Source of the DNA: Blattamonas nauphoetae
Taxonomy: Eukaryota; Preaxostyla; Oxymonadida
Length of the DNA: 64,000 nt
Direction: 5' to 3'
NCBI GenBank assembly: GCA_033064195.1
Contig: JARBJD010000020.1
Span: 1 to 64,000, forward strand
Shown here: piece by piece, positions 33,857 through 46,206 of the stretch
Layout: every line of letters starts with the position of its first letter
Position numbering within the stretch: position 1 is the stretch's first letter
The notes under the pieces: generated by a model
Seen by the model: the letters and a program-made list of their open reading frames with translations, nothing else
Database searches by the model: none
Told to the model about the DNA's origin: nothing
Position numbers and translations under genes: made by a program

Positions 33857-35242
33857 GAAGAGATCGTTTGGCTTCTGTATTCATCATTTTTCACGTTTCA
33901 TTTCGAAAATAAGCGAAATACCGAGTCAGGAACGAGGTTGCGTGGGAATTGAATTACTGAGAAGTGAACAGATAGCACCCGGTTAAGGGACTCGCAGTCG
34001 CTGATCAAACCCTGCCGGAAACGATTGTCCGTGGCTGAAATGAGACTTTCTGAAATGTCTGTTCTTTGTTAACGAGTAACCAAATCAAGCCAGGAACCAC
34101 TGAATCAAGTTCATACACAACTCCTCTTCAGGTGAACCCGAAATGCCTTACGAAAATGACCCATAATTTTGATTAAAATGTGACAATGATTCTATTGTAT
34201 CGATGGGTGAAGCTAAAAGTGATGAAAGGACACAAACAAACAAAGACGGCACAATGCCTTGATTATCATCAACAAACTGAGAGAATGTTGGCCGCTGTGT
34301 CCATCTAACAGGATGAACGTCGAAAAGAAAAGTGAGACTTGTGATGATTCACTCAGATGGAAAGAAATGAAGATGGATGTGAAATCACGAATAGAACGGA
34401 ATCATATCATCAAGATATAGAAGCATAAAGAAACGATGAAGACCCAGAACATAGTGCAGGATCTGTGATGCGAAGGGTAATGTAGCAAACGAATCTGTCC
34501 ATCTCAATCCACCAGTCAAATTGTGGTGGATCTACAGAAGGATGATTGCTGGTGAAGTCATTGTGAGAGGGTTCAGTCAACGACGAGCGAATGAGGCGTC
34601 AATAAACGACGACCAGACACGACAGAAGTCAGGTTGAGGTGAGTGGTCGTTGTTGAGATTGTGTGTTCATCGTTGGTGTGGATTCTGAGCATGTTCCAGC
34701 TGCTCATTTCGGTGTTGTTGATTGATCGTTCGAGAAATAGTTGAAGTGGGAATAGTTAGGTATTGTTGATTGATGTTGCAGAAGAAACAAAGAAAAGAAA
34801 TGTGGGGAAGACCAACATGATAAGCCAGACAATCCACGTTGTGAATCGCTGCTGAGCTCATTCTGTGTCTACGACGACACATCCAATCATGATCTTCAAA
34901 TGAGGTGTGGTGGATCGGGAGAGGGAGGAAGTACAGAAGATGAAGAAGTGAAGGCGATCGAATGAGAATCGCTGAATGGTGATTTGAGATTGGTCTGAGG
35001 TAGGTTGTTTTTTTTCAGATCGAATCGCGGATGACGTGATGTGACTCAAGTTGAGAGAGTCGACGAATGAAGAGGTGACCTCATTGAGCATGACGTGAGC
35101 TCAGGCAAGATAGACAAAGAAATCGGAGAATATATCGGCAGGAAACTCCAACAGAAAGAGACGGGAGTGAATCCAGAACGAAAGATGGTGGTATGAAGTG
35201 TGTGAATACAGTGGTCGATGTTCAGAACACAAGTCAGGGCAG
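33857..35242. other. Intergenic, 1.4 kb, no gene recognised
   Basis: Between the convergent ends of the 33-kb gene and the surface-protein gene. Moderately AT-rich with GA-rich tracts on the + strand and no ORF of protein character, tandem repeat or transposon end that I could recognise. Confidence 0.4.
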
Positions 35243-38200
35243 CTATTCCTGTGGACCAGCTGGGTTTCGGTTTTGTGATTCTGGTTGCGAGTCGGGTGGA
35301 TGATTCGGGACCTCCAAAAGATCTGCCATTTGGTCCTTTCTTTCGTCGATCGATTCCAGACGAGAAAGAACTGATTCCAGAGAAGGACGAGAATGAGGAT
35401 TCAGATCCAGACATTCCGAAAGAAGTGTCGACAGCGCAGCTGGCTCAACCAAATCCATCCGAGGAACAATTCCAATCCCCAACTGTCGTTGTGCATTCAC
35501 TGCATCTGTTTCACTGAACGGAACCTGTCCCGTCGTGATTTCCCACAAGATCAGGCCGAGCCGAAAAACCGTCACTTTCCCTTCATCAATCTCATTCTCA
35601 CGGTTCTCTTCTTCAGGTGCTGACCATCGCTTCTCCTCCTGTGTCTCTTTCTGAGTCCCTGATTGTGTGGGGATTGTTGCTGGACTGTGTGATAGTTCAT
35701 TGTTGTTGAGTCTGAAACAAACTTCGTTCGATGGAGTGAACAGCACCCAGTGTGGACTGAGATTGCGAAGGGCCAGAGCGTTTGGGCGAATGAAGAGCAG
35801 CTTCTCAATCGCCTTCACTAAACCCAATCGCGTTTGAGGGATGTTCAACGTTGTCTCCCCTTCACGCCCATGAAGTCTGTTGAACAGTGTGTCTTGTGCA
35901 TTCGCGAATCCATCTTCGATCTTCGGCAGACCAAACTGATCCTCTCCCACAATCACAACTGCGGCTTGACCTGCTGGGACAGATATGACCTTGTTAGAGT
36001 TCTGAAGTGGTTGGGAGTAGGGTTCCAAGTGTGTTGGGCTTCCTTGAAGTTGCCTCTGGCCATTTGTGTGGAGGCAATGCTGATTGTCATCGTTGTTGCC
36101 TTCGTCTTTCAACACATCAATTTGGTCGTCTGTCTGGTCGAGTTCCTGTTGTTCTCCATTATTCTTGCCTTTATCTGCTTTGTGGCTGTTTCGGCGTCGC
36201 ATCAAGAGAACCACAACCAAAATCAACGCGAGAAGAACACACGACAAAACAACCACGAGTGGGATCCACCATTTCATGTTGTCTTTCACTGCTTGTGCGA
36301 GGCGGCCCGAAGAACTCTTTTGAACGATGAAACTGTTGTTTGTCGTCTGATTCTCTCCAAAAACCAGTCTTCCTCGCCATTCCAGGGAGTTATCCAGAGA
36401 TCCCATAGACGAACTGTGAATGGTGACGGCGATCCTCGTCTCAGCGAACGATGCCGCTGAATCTTGAGTCAGAGGGATCAGAGTTGAATTGACTTCTGTT
36501 CCATCTTTTCCGATCTCAATCACTTTCAGGAACAGCGAACATGGAATCAGAATCGTCCCTTCGATGGCCAACGTGAACGATTTGGTCTTCTTGTCGAACT
36601 TCGAGGTGGAGTCCGAAGAGAGTGTTGGGATGAAGAAAGGAGATTTTGCATTCACTTCTGCTGATTCGACCGTGCAATCTTCAGACGAGATCCATGCTGA
36701 TGGATGGAGGGAAGTCCCGTCTCCAGCTGCCAAGCTTCCAATGTGAATCGTCCCACCTTGAGAACAGACAATGTTGCGACGAGCGGATGGGAAGTTCTGA
36801 TGGTTTGGTGAATTGCTTGTGAAAATGGATCCCTGGATGTTCACTTGTCCTCCCTTCATTCTCATCACTCCCTGAGAGATGTTGAAGAATTGGTTGTTCG
36901 TTACATTCAGTCCTGTCTCAATCAGTTCAATCAGTCCTGTCTCAATCAGTTCAATCAGTCCTGTCTTCCACAAACACAACTCCTCCATTTCATTTCCACT
37001 TCGACCAGTTTCACTTTTGATTGTGATCAATCCATCCTTCAGAATCATTCTGGATGACGAGGCTGAGATCAGAATAAATGATGGCTTTGACGAGTCAACG
37101 ACAATGTCGATGTTTTGGATGTTCAGAAGAGCGGATGGAACCACAATCAGAGCCGATGTTGCTGATTCTGCTGCCGACGATGGAATGTTGAGTGATGGTT
37201 CGCTGTGTGTTCCATTTTGGATCAGAACCGACATTCCACTTCCAATCGTCATCTGTGATGATAGAGAAGTGCTGTCCAGAAGCGAGAATGTTGCGTGGAT
37301 GAGTTCGAGTGTTTGAACGACCTTCCACGCAGCATCCATCGTCGAGCAAGGACGAGATGAATCTCCACAGGTCTGATTGATCTGTCCTTTTTCTGTGTCC
37401 ATGAAGATCTGAGTCACATTCTGACGATCGAGTGTCTGCCCAGTGAATGGTGAAGGAATCAGGACATCCCCACTCTCTTCGTCAGTTGGTTCGATGGAGT
37501 TGATGAGAATGTCTGCGCAAAATGGGAGAGCCCCTTCAAACCCAATCAACATTTCTGATGATTCTGCTTTCGTCGATGATTTCACCACAACCAAGAATGT
37601 GTGTGATGTGTTCAGTGTCACTTTGCATTCCGTTCCCACAACCAGATTCGTTCCTTTCAAGATTGCAATGCATCCTGTCCCAAGTGTGTTCGTGAACTCA
37701 AACTTCACTTCGGTGAACGAGGGATGCCCAGTAATGCGGACAGTGATTCCAGAGTCGACGAGGAGTGTTCTTGGTTCGTCTGGTTTCAGGCAGACTGTGT
37801 ATTCTTTTTCGTATTTTAGATGTGTCTCAGTTTCTTCTGAAGCAACCAGGAAGTCTGCTTCGCAGTGAGTTTCCGAGATTCTTCGCATCGACACAGATTT
37901 CCAGAAAGTGTCTTCGAACGACACCCAAATCGATCCGAGTGGTTCATGCAAAGCCCTCCCTTCCAATGAGAGCGATACAAGAGATCGGCCCGTGTTGAGA
38001 ACAGCTCCAGAACATGAACAAATCCGAGCTGGTTCTTTCGGCGTCTCGAATACACATGATTCCGCTTCCACCAGAATCGACACTCCACCAACCACTTTCA
38101 TCCAATCCACACAATACGAGTGTCCATACTTAACAATCGCCTCTTCGAAGGGATACAGGGACAGTGTCTCTATGTTCTCTGTTGCTGACGACGCTGTGAA

Positions 38201-41200
38201 TGTGATTGTCGCTTCGTGATTCGAATTTGATGATGACGAGAGAGGTGTTCCTGTCACTTTCATTTCGTATTCTTCTCCAACAGTCAGAACACGCGAAGAC
38301 AATCTCAGTGTGATCGAGTTCAGACCTTCATCCTCTTCGCTGACGATCGTCACAAGACGAGATGGTTCGGAATCAATTGTGATTTCATTTGTTTCAAAAC
38401 ACAGTTCCGTTGTGTCTTCTCCTTTCTTAAACGAACTCACTGTGTACGTTTCCCCATACACCAGGTCAGCTGCTGACGAAGGAAAGAGAATCGCCGATCC
38501 TTCCCATTTTCCATTCGAAGTGTTGAATCTCATCCAAACGGTGCGTTTCAGAGTGTTCGAGATGCTCAGACCAACCTTCATGAGTGCCGACGTGTCCAAC
38601 ACTCGTCCTGCCATCTCAAATTCCACTTCTTTCTGCTTCTCATCATATCCTGCAATCGAGAATGAAACAAGACGAGCTGGTTCGGGATCTGTGGTGAATG
38701 TGATTGAGGCCGCAAGTGAGAAGTGGAGTGTGTCTGAAGTGAGTGAAGTCACTTCGTATGTCGTTCCATATTTCAGAGTCATTCCTCCATAAATCTCTTC
38801 AGAACCACTTCCTGATGTTGTCGTGTTGATTGTCACGGAAATGCTGAGTGGTGTCGATTGGCCCAGTTCAACAAACGCCAGTTTATGTGGTCCTAACATC
38901 ATTCTCTCGCCACATAACGATAAAACTACGTCCTTCTTGTCCAGTGATTTCAATGATGTCGATATCGACAGAAGTGTCGGACCAAGTGGTGTTGTGAATG
39001 TTGTTGCATTCAACAGAACATGATCCTCTCCCTTCTTCACACTCTGCACTGTATACAGAGTGTCGAACTGCACTTCTGAAGGCAGACCAGCTTTCATGGT
39101 CCCTTTTCCCTTTGTCGAATCTGAGAATATGATCGAAATGGTGAGGGTGTTGTTGAGTGTCAGAGAGTATGTTTCGAGTGAGGGGAGGTTCTGCCCACTC
39201 ACTTCAATATCTAACAAGTCTGACGAGCATTCAGTTGGAAGAGAAAACGACGTGATGACAGGCGGATCTGGAACGACGAACGACATTCCAGAATCGACCA
39301 CAACCTCCACTGAGTCGATCTTTGATGATTGCACAAAATAAGTCTTCCCAAACGAAAGATGAGTGGAATCCTCTGTCCACGCTGTGGATATCACAGCTGT
39401 GCATTGTGTAGCAGAGTGTCCTGTCAGTACACCTTCGACGAGCATGTCACTGTCTGTCGCTTTCAGTTGAATCGTTCCTGTTCCAACAGGAAGTCCTGAA
39501 GCCTGAAATGTCATGGTGAGTCCATCTTTCCTTCCATTCAACGAGATATCCAAACATGATGTGAGACACGGTATTTCATCTGGTGTTGTGAACGCGATAC
39601 TTTGTGTCAGACGCACATCCTCTTCTACTCCCTGTGCAAGCCACATCACTTTTTCAACTTCGTATTCTGTCGCCCTTTCCAGTCTCCCCGTATCTGTTGA
39701 AGGATAAAGAGGTGCGTCTCCAACAAGAGTCGTCGAGTCGGAGCGAGTAAGAGAGATGTTGAACGTGTTGCCTCCGTTTCTGATCAGCATCGAATAACTC
39801 CCTTCTCCCAAATTGACCCCATGAAGAACAATATCTGTTGTGTTTCCTTCTTTCAATGATGCGTGGACAGCATGGACAGAGGGCGGGATGAAACAGGTCG
39901 TGGCGAGAGACCATGCGCGGAGTGAATATTCTGCTTGCGGAAGAACTCCACCATCGCCAGACGACACCAATGCAAATCCTGATTTCGATGACCGCGAGTC
40001 GTTTCCTAATTGAACATGTACCAGACGAGGCACATTCGATCCGTTCAGCAATATCCCCATCGTTCCATTCACTCCTTCACTCATTGTTGCTATCACAATC
40101 GCTTTCTCTCCACTGAAAGACACACTCACTGTCACTTTTGGAGTGGATTGGAGTTGAGGAACAAGATAACTCATATCATTAGGTTTCGTGTCGAAATGAA
40201 CATTGGGAATGCCTGATGTGGAATCGCAGAACCTGATAGTGTCTGAATTCGCCAGTGAGCGTGATATTCCATAGAAGTAAATATCATTTGTGAATGGGGA
40301 AGAAGTCCCTGAACATCCTCGAAATTGGAGGAAGAATAATGCAATCGATTCTATGTAAATGAGGCCCATAGCACCTCCCCAAGTCCTGGAAGAGCATTCT
40401 ACAAAAGCACAGTTAGAGAGAGTGGCGAGCTGGGGACACCAGAGACAGACTGCCCCGGCATACTGTGATTTGGATTTCTCGAAGAAGCAGTCAGAGATTG
40501 AAATAGTTGAGTTAGTATAAAAGTTGACACATCCACCAAGATTGAGTGATGTTCCGGTGTTCTCACATTCAGTGAAGGAAGACAAGGAGAGTGAGACAGG
40601 ATAATCCAGACAATTGTCCCGAAGGCAAATCGCTCCTCCATCGTCCTCCGCTGCAGTGCACGAGCATTTGTGGAAGAAGCACTGAGTTACTGTCAGAGAG
40701 GATCTGGAATAGATCATACTTATTGCTGCTCCGCCTTCGTTGTTTCCAGCAGCGACGGTCATGTCGTTGAAAGTGCAGAGAGTGAACTTGACTGAAGTGG
40801 TTTCTGGGGCTTCAACAAATGTTCGCCCAGTGACGTCTTGGGTGATGTTTATGTGTTGATGGTCAATGACAGCGTTCGACGTTCGAACACATGAAGAGAA
40901 CGAACTGTTCACGCAAACAATGTTTCCTCCCAATCGAGTCCCGCACAGTCCTGTCCCCATGTCGTGGTTCGTGCTTCCGGAAATGCTGCTCCCGACCACT
41001 CTCTCCCACGAACTTGTCCCCACTCCCAATCTTTTCACACTCCCATCTCCAGAACTGCTTGTCACATTCGAAAGACTGCTCAATCTCATCTGTCGAAACA
41101 TCTCCATCTATCTCAATCCCCTTCTCAGACAATGAGTTCCCGGCAAATGAGAAAAGAGGGCCAGTTCCAAGTGCAAAGTGTGTCGAACTGAACGACAGTC

Positions 41201-41849
41201 CAACTCCAACTATCTCTTCCCTTTCCACCAATCCTACACTTGATCCCTCCCCACCAGCCATCCATTCTTCATTTTTCTTGTTCGTTTGTCCATACACTCT
41301 CCCAACAAGTGGAAGAACCACATTTGGCGTCGATGATTTGTGACTGCTCCCAACTATCACAATCCTGCTCTCCCCGCTTCTCCCCTGGTCTGAAAACACA
41401 AATCCAGAACATCCCATGTTTGACAAGATTTCGCTATCAATCACCTCCACTGACGATGCTCGAACCATACAGATTGAAGTTCCTTTCATTCCTGCGTCCA
41501 GTCTCCATGATCGCATCGTCAGTGAACTATTCTGCACCTCCATCAGCCATCGTTCAACACCAGATCCTTTTCTTGGCGTTCCGTGTTCATTTTCCCCATG
41601 ATTGAGGGCTCGTTCATTCTGAACATTCGCTCTATGATTCAGCCATGTCTTGTTTCCATAAAGTTCTACTGATTTCGAGACAATCTCAATGCCATTCGTC
41701 CAGTACATTCCATCATCAAATGAGAGATGCATTAATTCTGAGTTTGAAGCGTGACTGGTTTCGGAGAGTTTCTTCTCAAAGACAGCGTCAAAACTTTGGT
41801 AGTGTTCATCAAAACAATGTAAGATGCGGCAAAACAATAAAAACAACAT
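35243..41849 (-). CDS. Giant surface beta-helix protein with transmembrane helix and pseudokinase tail
   Basis: Likely a type-I surface protein. The start at 41849 gives a hydrophobic leader (MLFLLFCRIL). Then follow a beta-helix domain (GCSGFVFSDQGRSGESRIVI, CVNSSFSSC, GGAICLRDN, GGAMGLIY), about eight Ig-like repeats of roughly 100 residues each ending in a Y.V..V / F.T pattern, a second beta-helix starting CGDSSRPCSTMDAAW, a transmembrane helix (IPLVVVLSCVLLALILVVVL) at about residues 1613-1636 of the long frame, and a kinase-like cytoplasmic tail. In the tail the catalytic loop is LRNLSPHWVLF in place of HRDLK..N and DFG is absent, while the C-lobe RWSAPEE and LGLILWEITTGQVPF are kept, so it is a pseudokinase. 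The frame changes once near 41090 (first frame from 41849, long frame of 1954 codons from 41107); no plausible intron explains it, so it is a frameshift or a sequence error. It belongs to a family I recall from Blattamonas. Confidence 0.85.
36905..36968 (-). repeat. 24-bp in-frame coding repeat in the surface protein
   Basis: About 2.5 copies of a 24-base unit (CAATCAGTCCTGTCTCAATC on the + strand) that translate to repeated ETGLIELI on the minus strand inside the second beta-helix domain. The unit length is a multiple of three, so the frame is kept. Confidence 0.8.
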
Positions 41850-42044
41850 TGGAGGCAGGAACAGCTTCTATCAGAGGATAAATGATTTCTGGTTGATCAG
41901 AACCGAACTTTAAAAACTCCATCCATCATCCTCCAATTTCTGCCGAATCATCATTATTCCATGAAGGATTGCTGCATCGAACAGAGAAACCCGATACCAA
42001 GCAATCGCACAACCCATAGATATTCATGAAATGTTCAAAACCAT

Positions 42045-45000
42045 TCAAACTCGAACATAAACCAAAATATAAGCTTGTGTTCGAAGAACCTCATTCACAC
42101 TGACAACATGCACAGATGCATCTGATGCCCGAACCCAAACATCCGGCCGACATTGCAGAGATGGTCGGAAGAACGAGATGTAGTGACCTCCGTTCAGCGA
42201 TCCTGAATGCGACACTAGCGACGAGAGAGTGTATGCAACCCCAGGCGAGGCTGATTGAGGAGGTGTTGAGGGTGTGGTGGAGGTGAGGAAAGAGGGGAGA
42301 GGGGAGGGTTTGGTTGGGGCGGTGTCAGAGGAGGATGGGATGTCAGATTGCGCTTGGGGAGTGAGTGTGTCGGAGGGAGTTTGATCTGTTGAGAGTGGTT
42401 GAGATGGGGTGGTGATTTCTGCTTCTGGCTCTGCTGTAACTGGAAGTGGATTGTCGCAAGTGGCATCACTGCCACGACTGGCTGAATCATTCGTTGGTTC
42501 CGCTTCCTGGGTCCGTTGACTGACATCTTCAGGCTGTTCCGAAACGTGTTCCTTGTCATTTGGTGGCTTGGACACAATCTGATCCCCTTCGTTCGGTTTC
42601 TCTGTTTTTGCTTCGTCTTCTTTCTGTTCGACATCTGACTTTGGAACGTCTGTTGTTGAGCCTTCATTTGATGCGTCAATCTCTTTCTCTTTCTTTTCCT
42701 CTCCTTTTTCCTCGTTCTTTTCCAGTTCGTCTTCGTTGTCCTTCTTCTCCTTCCCTTCTTCTGTCTGCTCCACCCTTTCCTTCCTCTTCTTCTTCCTCCC
42801 CTCCTCCTTCTTCTCCATCAGCGACACATCTTGCACCTTCCTCTTCCATTCCTCTTCTCCACCATCACTCCACTTCTGACTCTGCAGGACGAGCGGGAAT
42901 GACACAAATCGGTCGTCTTTCACCATCCCAACGCGAGTTCTGGTGGAGACACCAGATCGCTTGTTCTTTGAGCCTGGAGATGAAGAGAGGTAGTGATGTG
43001 GAAGATGAGAAACGAAGAAGAAAAAAATGAAGAAGAATAATAAGAACGAGGAAAATGATGAAGGAAAATGTTGTTTCCACACCTCTTTGCGATCGCTGTG
43101 AAGTCTGGTACGTCTGCGTGCTCTGCCTGAATCTGTTCAGATGAATCACCAACACCTGCGGCAGCTCATCTAACTTGGTCTGCATCAGATGTGGTGTCTT
43201 CACTGACCCAGTCTGCTTCTCCTCCCCTTCCGCCTCGTCACATGCGGACGGTTGTGGATCGTCCTTTGTTTGTCCCTCATTTTGAGAAGATTCCGCTGGT
43301 TCTGTGTTTGGTGATGGGTCAGCAGGATTCTCGAGAGGTGTGGACTTGTCTGTCTGAGGCCCTTCCTCTTTTTCCTCCTGCTCCTCTTCTTCCTCACTCT
43401 CCGACTCGGTCAGGGAGGGAGAGGGTGATGGTTCAGCCAGTTTCGGAGTGTCCCTTTCTTCTTCTTTGTCCTTCGCGACATTCATCTTTCTCAATTCATG
43501 CTCCAACTTCTCCATCGCTTCAGCTGTCTCTCTCTCTTCCCTCTTCTCATCCTCTTCCTCTTCTTTCTTCCCCGACCCTTCCGTCTCTCCCATCTTCCTC
43601 TTTCGGCGTGTGCATTCTTCACAGTTGATCGCATTGTCTGTTTGCAGCACTTCAAGTCCACAAAATACTTCAAGTGCATCTTCCAGCGAGTCCAGCTGCT
43701 TCACACGACCTGAAAAGCGAGATTCGAGTCGAGCAGAGATCAAGACATCAAAAATGAAGAATATTCAAAAAAAGCGACAGAATGAGACGAAAAGGGAGAG
43801 AGGACAAGTCGGAAATGATTAGATTTCACCTTCGAGCCCAAAACAGGCAAAAACGAAGAACGAGTGATTGAGGTGAGGATCATACCGAAAGCCCCATCGA
43901 CGAGTTGTGTTGGCGACGACGAGAGAGGCAGAGAAAGGTTGTAAAACGAGATCGACGAGGAAGACACAGACGAACACGACAAACAGCAGCGACGCACCTT
44001 CAGCGACCCGCTGAACACATCCTCCACGAATGTCCTCGATGGATGAGAGATATTGCCAGAGAGGAGGAGAGAGGTGAGTGGAGAGGGGAGGAGTGAGACG
44101 AGTTGTGGGGATGGTTTGCGCTGAAGGAGAGACAGGGCAGTGTGGACTGCTCGGCGGAAGGTCGAGAGAGGTGGGAGGGAGGCGAGGAGTTGAGGAGAAA
44201 GGTTGGACTTGGTTTCCTTCGAAATATGGTCGTCTCCATCGTTCTCTCCACTAACCTCATCCTCTCCATCTCCATTTGATGATGATTTTGGGAGAATTTG
44301 GGATCCAATTGCTGCTGTCAGCATTCTGCGCTTTCTTCTCTCTTCCTCTTCCGACATCATCTGAAGCATCGTTAACAGAACATCCAAAGAATCCTGTTGA
44401 TCCATAGAAGAATAAATTCTGTGTTTGCGAGCCAAAACTCCGAATATTTCAGATGGTGTTCTCACTTTCTGCTTCTTTTGAGAACTGTTTTGATGTGGTG
44501 TGTGTATTTCGTGAATAAGGTCAGAGAAGGCTGATGTCATTGGTGATGTACTGTGGATCACATTGAAGTCATCTCCAGGCTGTGGAGGAGCCACAGGGGC
44601 TGATGAGCGAGCGTTCAATTCTTGCTTCCTTCTCCTCGCTTCCCTTTTCGACAAAACTTCGCGATCGGCACTTTTTGGTGTTCCCTTCACATTTTGCGAT
44701 TGAGATGTAGTCGATTCTTCTGCTTTTTGTCGCATGGACTCGATCATTTGTGAAAGTTCTGAGATTCGGTGTGTGCTCAGACCTTTCGTGATAATCTGTT
44801 TTTCCCTTTCCACAGTGTCTGACAGAAAGAAATTCACAAATGGGTCACAATGTAGAAGACACTGGAGAACACTGTTGAAGAAACACGTGTTTCCAAGATT
44901 CGTCAATCCATAAACCAGCTCCATTCCCTCCGCATCACGTGCATCGCTCCGATCAGGGGCACTGGAGGCATATCCTTTCGGTTTCTTCGTGTTGATCGGC

Positions 45001-45597
45001 ACATCCACAATTCCTGTTGCTTCTGCCGCATTTCGACCTTGTTTTCCTTTTCGACCTTGCGAAAGGGCAGGAGGGAGAGATTCTCCCGTTGACGATTGAG
45101 GAGCGGTAAAGACAGCGGAAAGTGATGTGAGGGTCGATGCATGCGACTGGATTTCCTCCGGCCATTCATCTGGAGAGTCATCGAGTTGGATGGTCTGCTC
45201 TTTGTTTCTACAGACGCACCTAACAAGAAAATGAGGTTAAGAAAGTATCAGAGAACATGGATAATAAAAGGAGAAAGCGTACGAAAAATAGAGATTTGGA
45301 GAGAAATGAAGAAATGTGGCATGTTGTTTCTTGTCGATGTTGTGCTTCGTTTTATGTTGTTTACAGAACAGTTGACCACACATTAGACATATACAGAGTT
45401 GATCAGGAGTCTTAAGGAGATATAAGCGCAATGAAACGACACACTGATGCGGTAAATGAAGATGTGAAGTTCGTGGCACAAGTGCAACATTCCAGTGCTC
45501 CAAATTCATTCACATCCTTCTGAAGATGCTTCCAATTCACGGATTGGAGATGTGGACAAATCCCAATCGATTTCTTCTTTTGTTTAGGTTTTCCCAT
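42045..45597 (-). CDS. Ubiquitin carboxyl-terminal hydrolase, USP16/45-like, five exons
   Basis: Cysteine protease that removes ubiquitin from proteins. Exons on the minus strand: 45597-45445, 45410-45283, 45219-43886, 43709-43083 and 42973-42045; introns of 34, 63, 176 and 109 bases, all GT-AG. They sum to 3171 bases, 1056 residues plus stop, with phases matching at every junction. A ZnF-UBP domain comes first (ICPHLQ, CCTC, LCICLMCGQLFCKQH, then CVC at residue 95). The Cys box GLTNLGNTCFFNSVLQCL has the catalytic Cys at 206; a USP internal motif LEVFCGLEVLQTDNAINCEEC and LPQVLVIHLNRFRQS follow. The His box HSGSLNGGHYISFF has His 1011, and VRASDASV supplies Asp about 1032, so the triad is complete. 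Long acidic, low-complexity inserts lie between the boxes. Assigned to the USP16/45 type because of the N-terminal ZnF-UBP and the insert; USP3/22-like cannot be excluded. Confidence 0.9.
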
Positions 45598-46206
45598 CGA
45601 TCTGCCCGTTGTGTCTCTTTTGCAGATGTCTTTGTCCCTTTCTGTCACTTATCAGTGCAGTATTGAAACTTAAAAGTCGATGTATGCGGGTCATTGTAAA
45701 TTTGAGTAGAGGATATCATATAATTCAACTGATTTGACGATGGAATGTCTTTTGTCTCTTTGTTTCGAGATTTTTCAGTCATCCCGGTCATATGAATGAC
45801 ATGAAGATAGATACAATGTTTTAATGCAGTTTTGGGTTAAAATGACGCATGAAAAAGTGTGGAACGTAGCAAGAGGAAGGAGTAAAACGGAGTGATGGTG
45901 TTGGTGGTTGAAATTGCGAACATTTCATTCAGATTATTCCTTTAATTGCTTAAATGTGTCGTGATCTGATGAATTTTCGTATTATGATTTTTTTGTTCTG
46001 TTTGCAATGAGATTTCTCATCTTCGAATTCTCACACCTCGTTCACTGGAATGGATGTGTAGAATCGATATCGAGAGGGAATTTGGTTAATTTTTCTCGAA
46101 TGTGATCATGTTGGAATCCAGAACAGTCGATGAGACGCCGTGATAATCGTCATCCAAAATACCCATTATTCTATTTTTTCTTCCTACAACCTTTGTGGTC
46201 TGCGCA
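45598..46206. promoter_or_regulatory. Divergent intergenic region between two genes
   Basis: 609 bases between the start codons of the deubiquitinase (minus) and the low-complexity protein (plus). AT-rich, no ORF of note. Both promoters must lie here, but I recognise no element such as an initiator with confidence. Confidence 0.4.
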
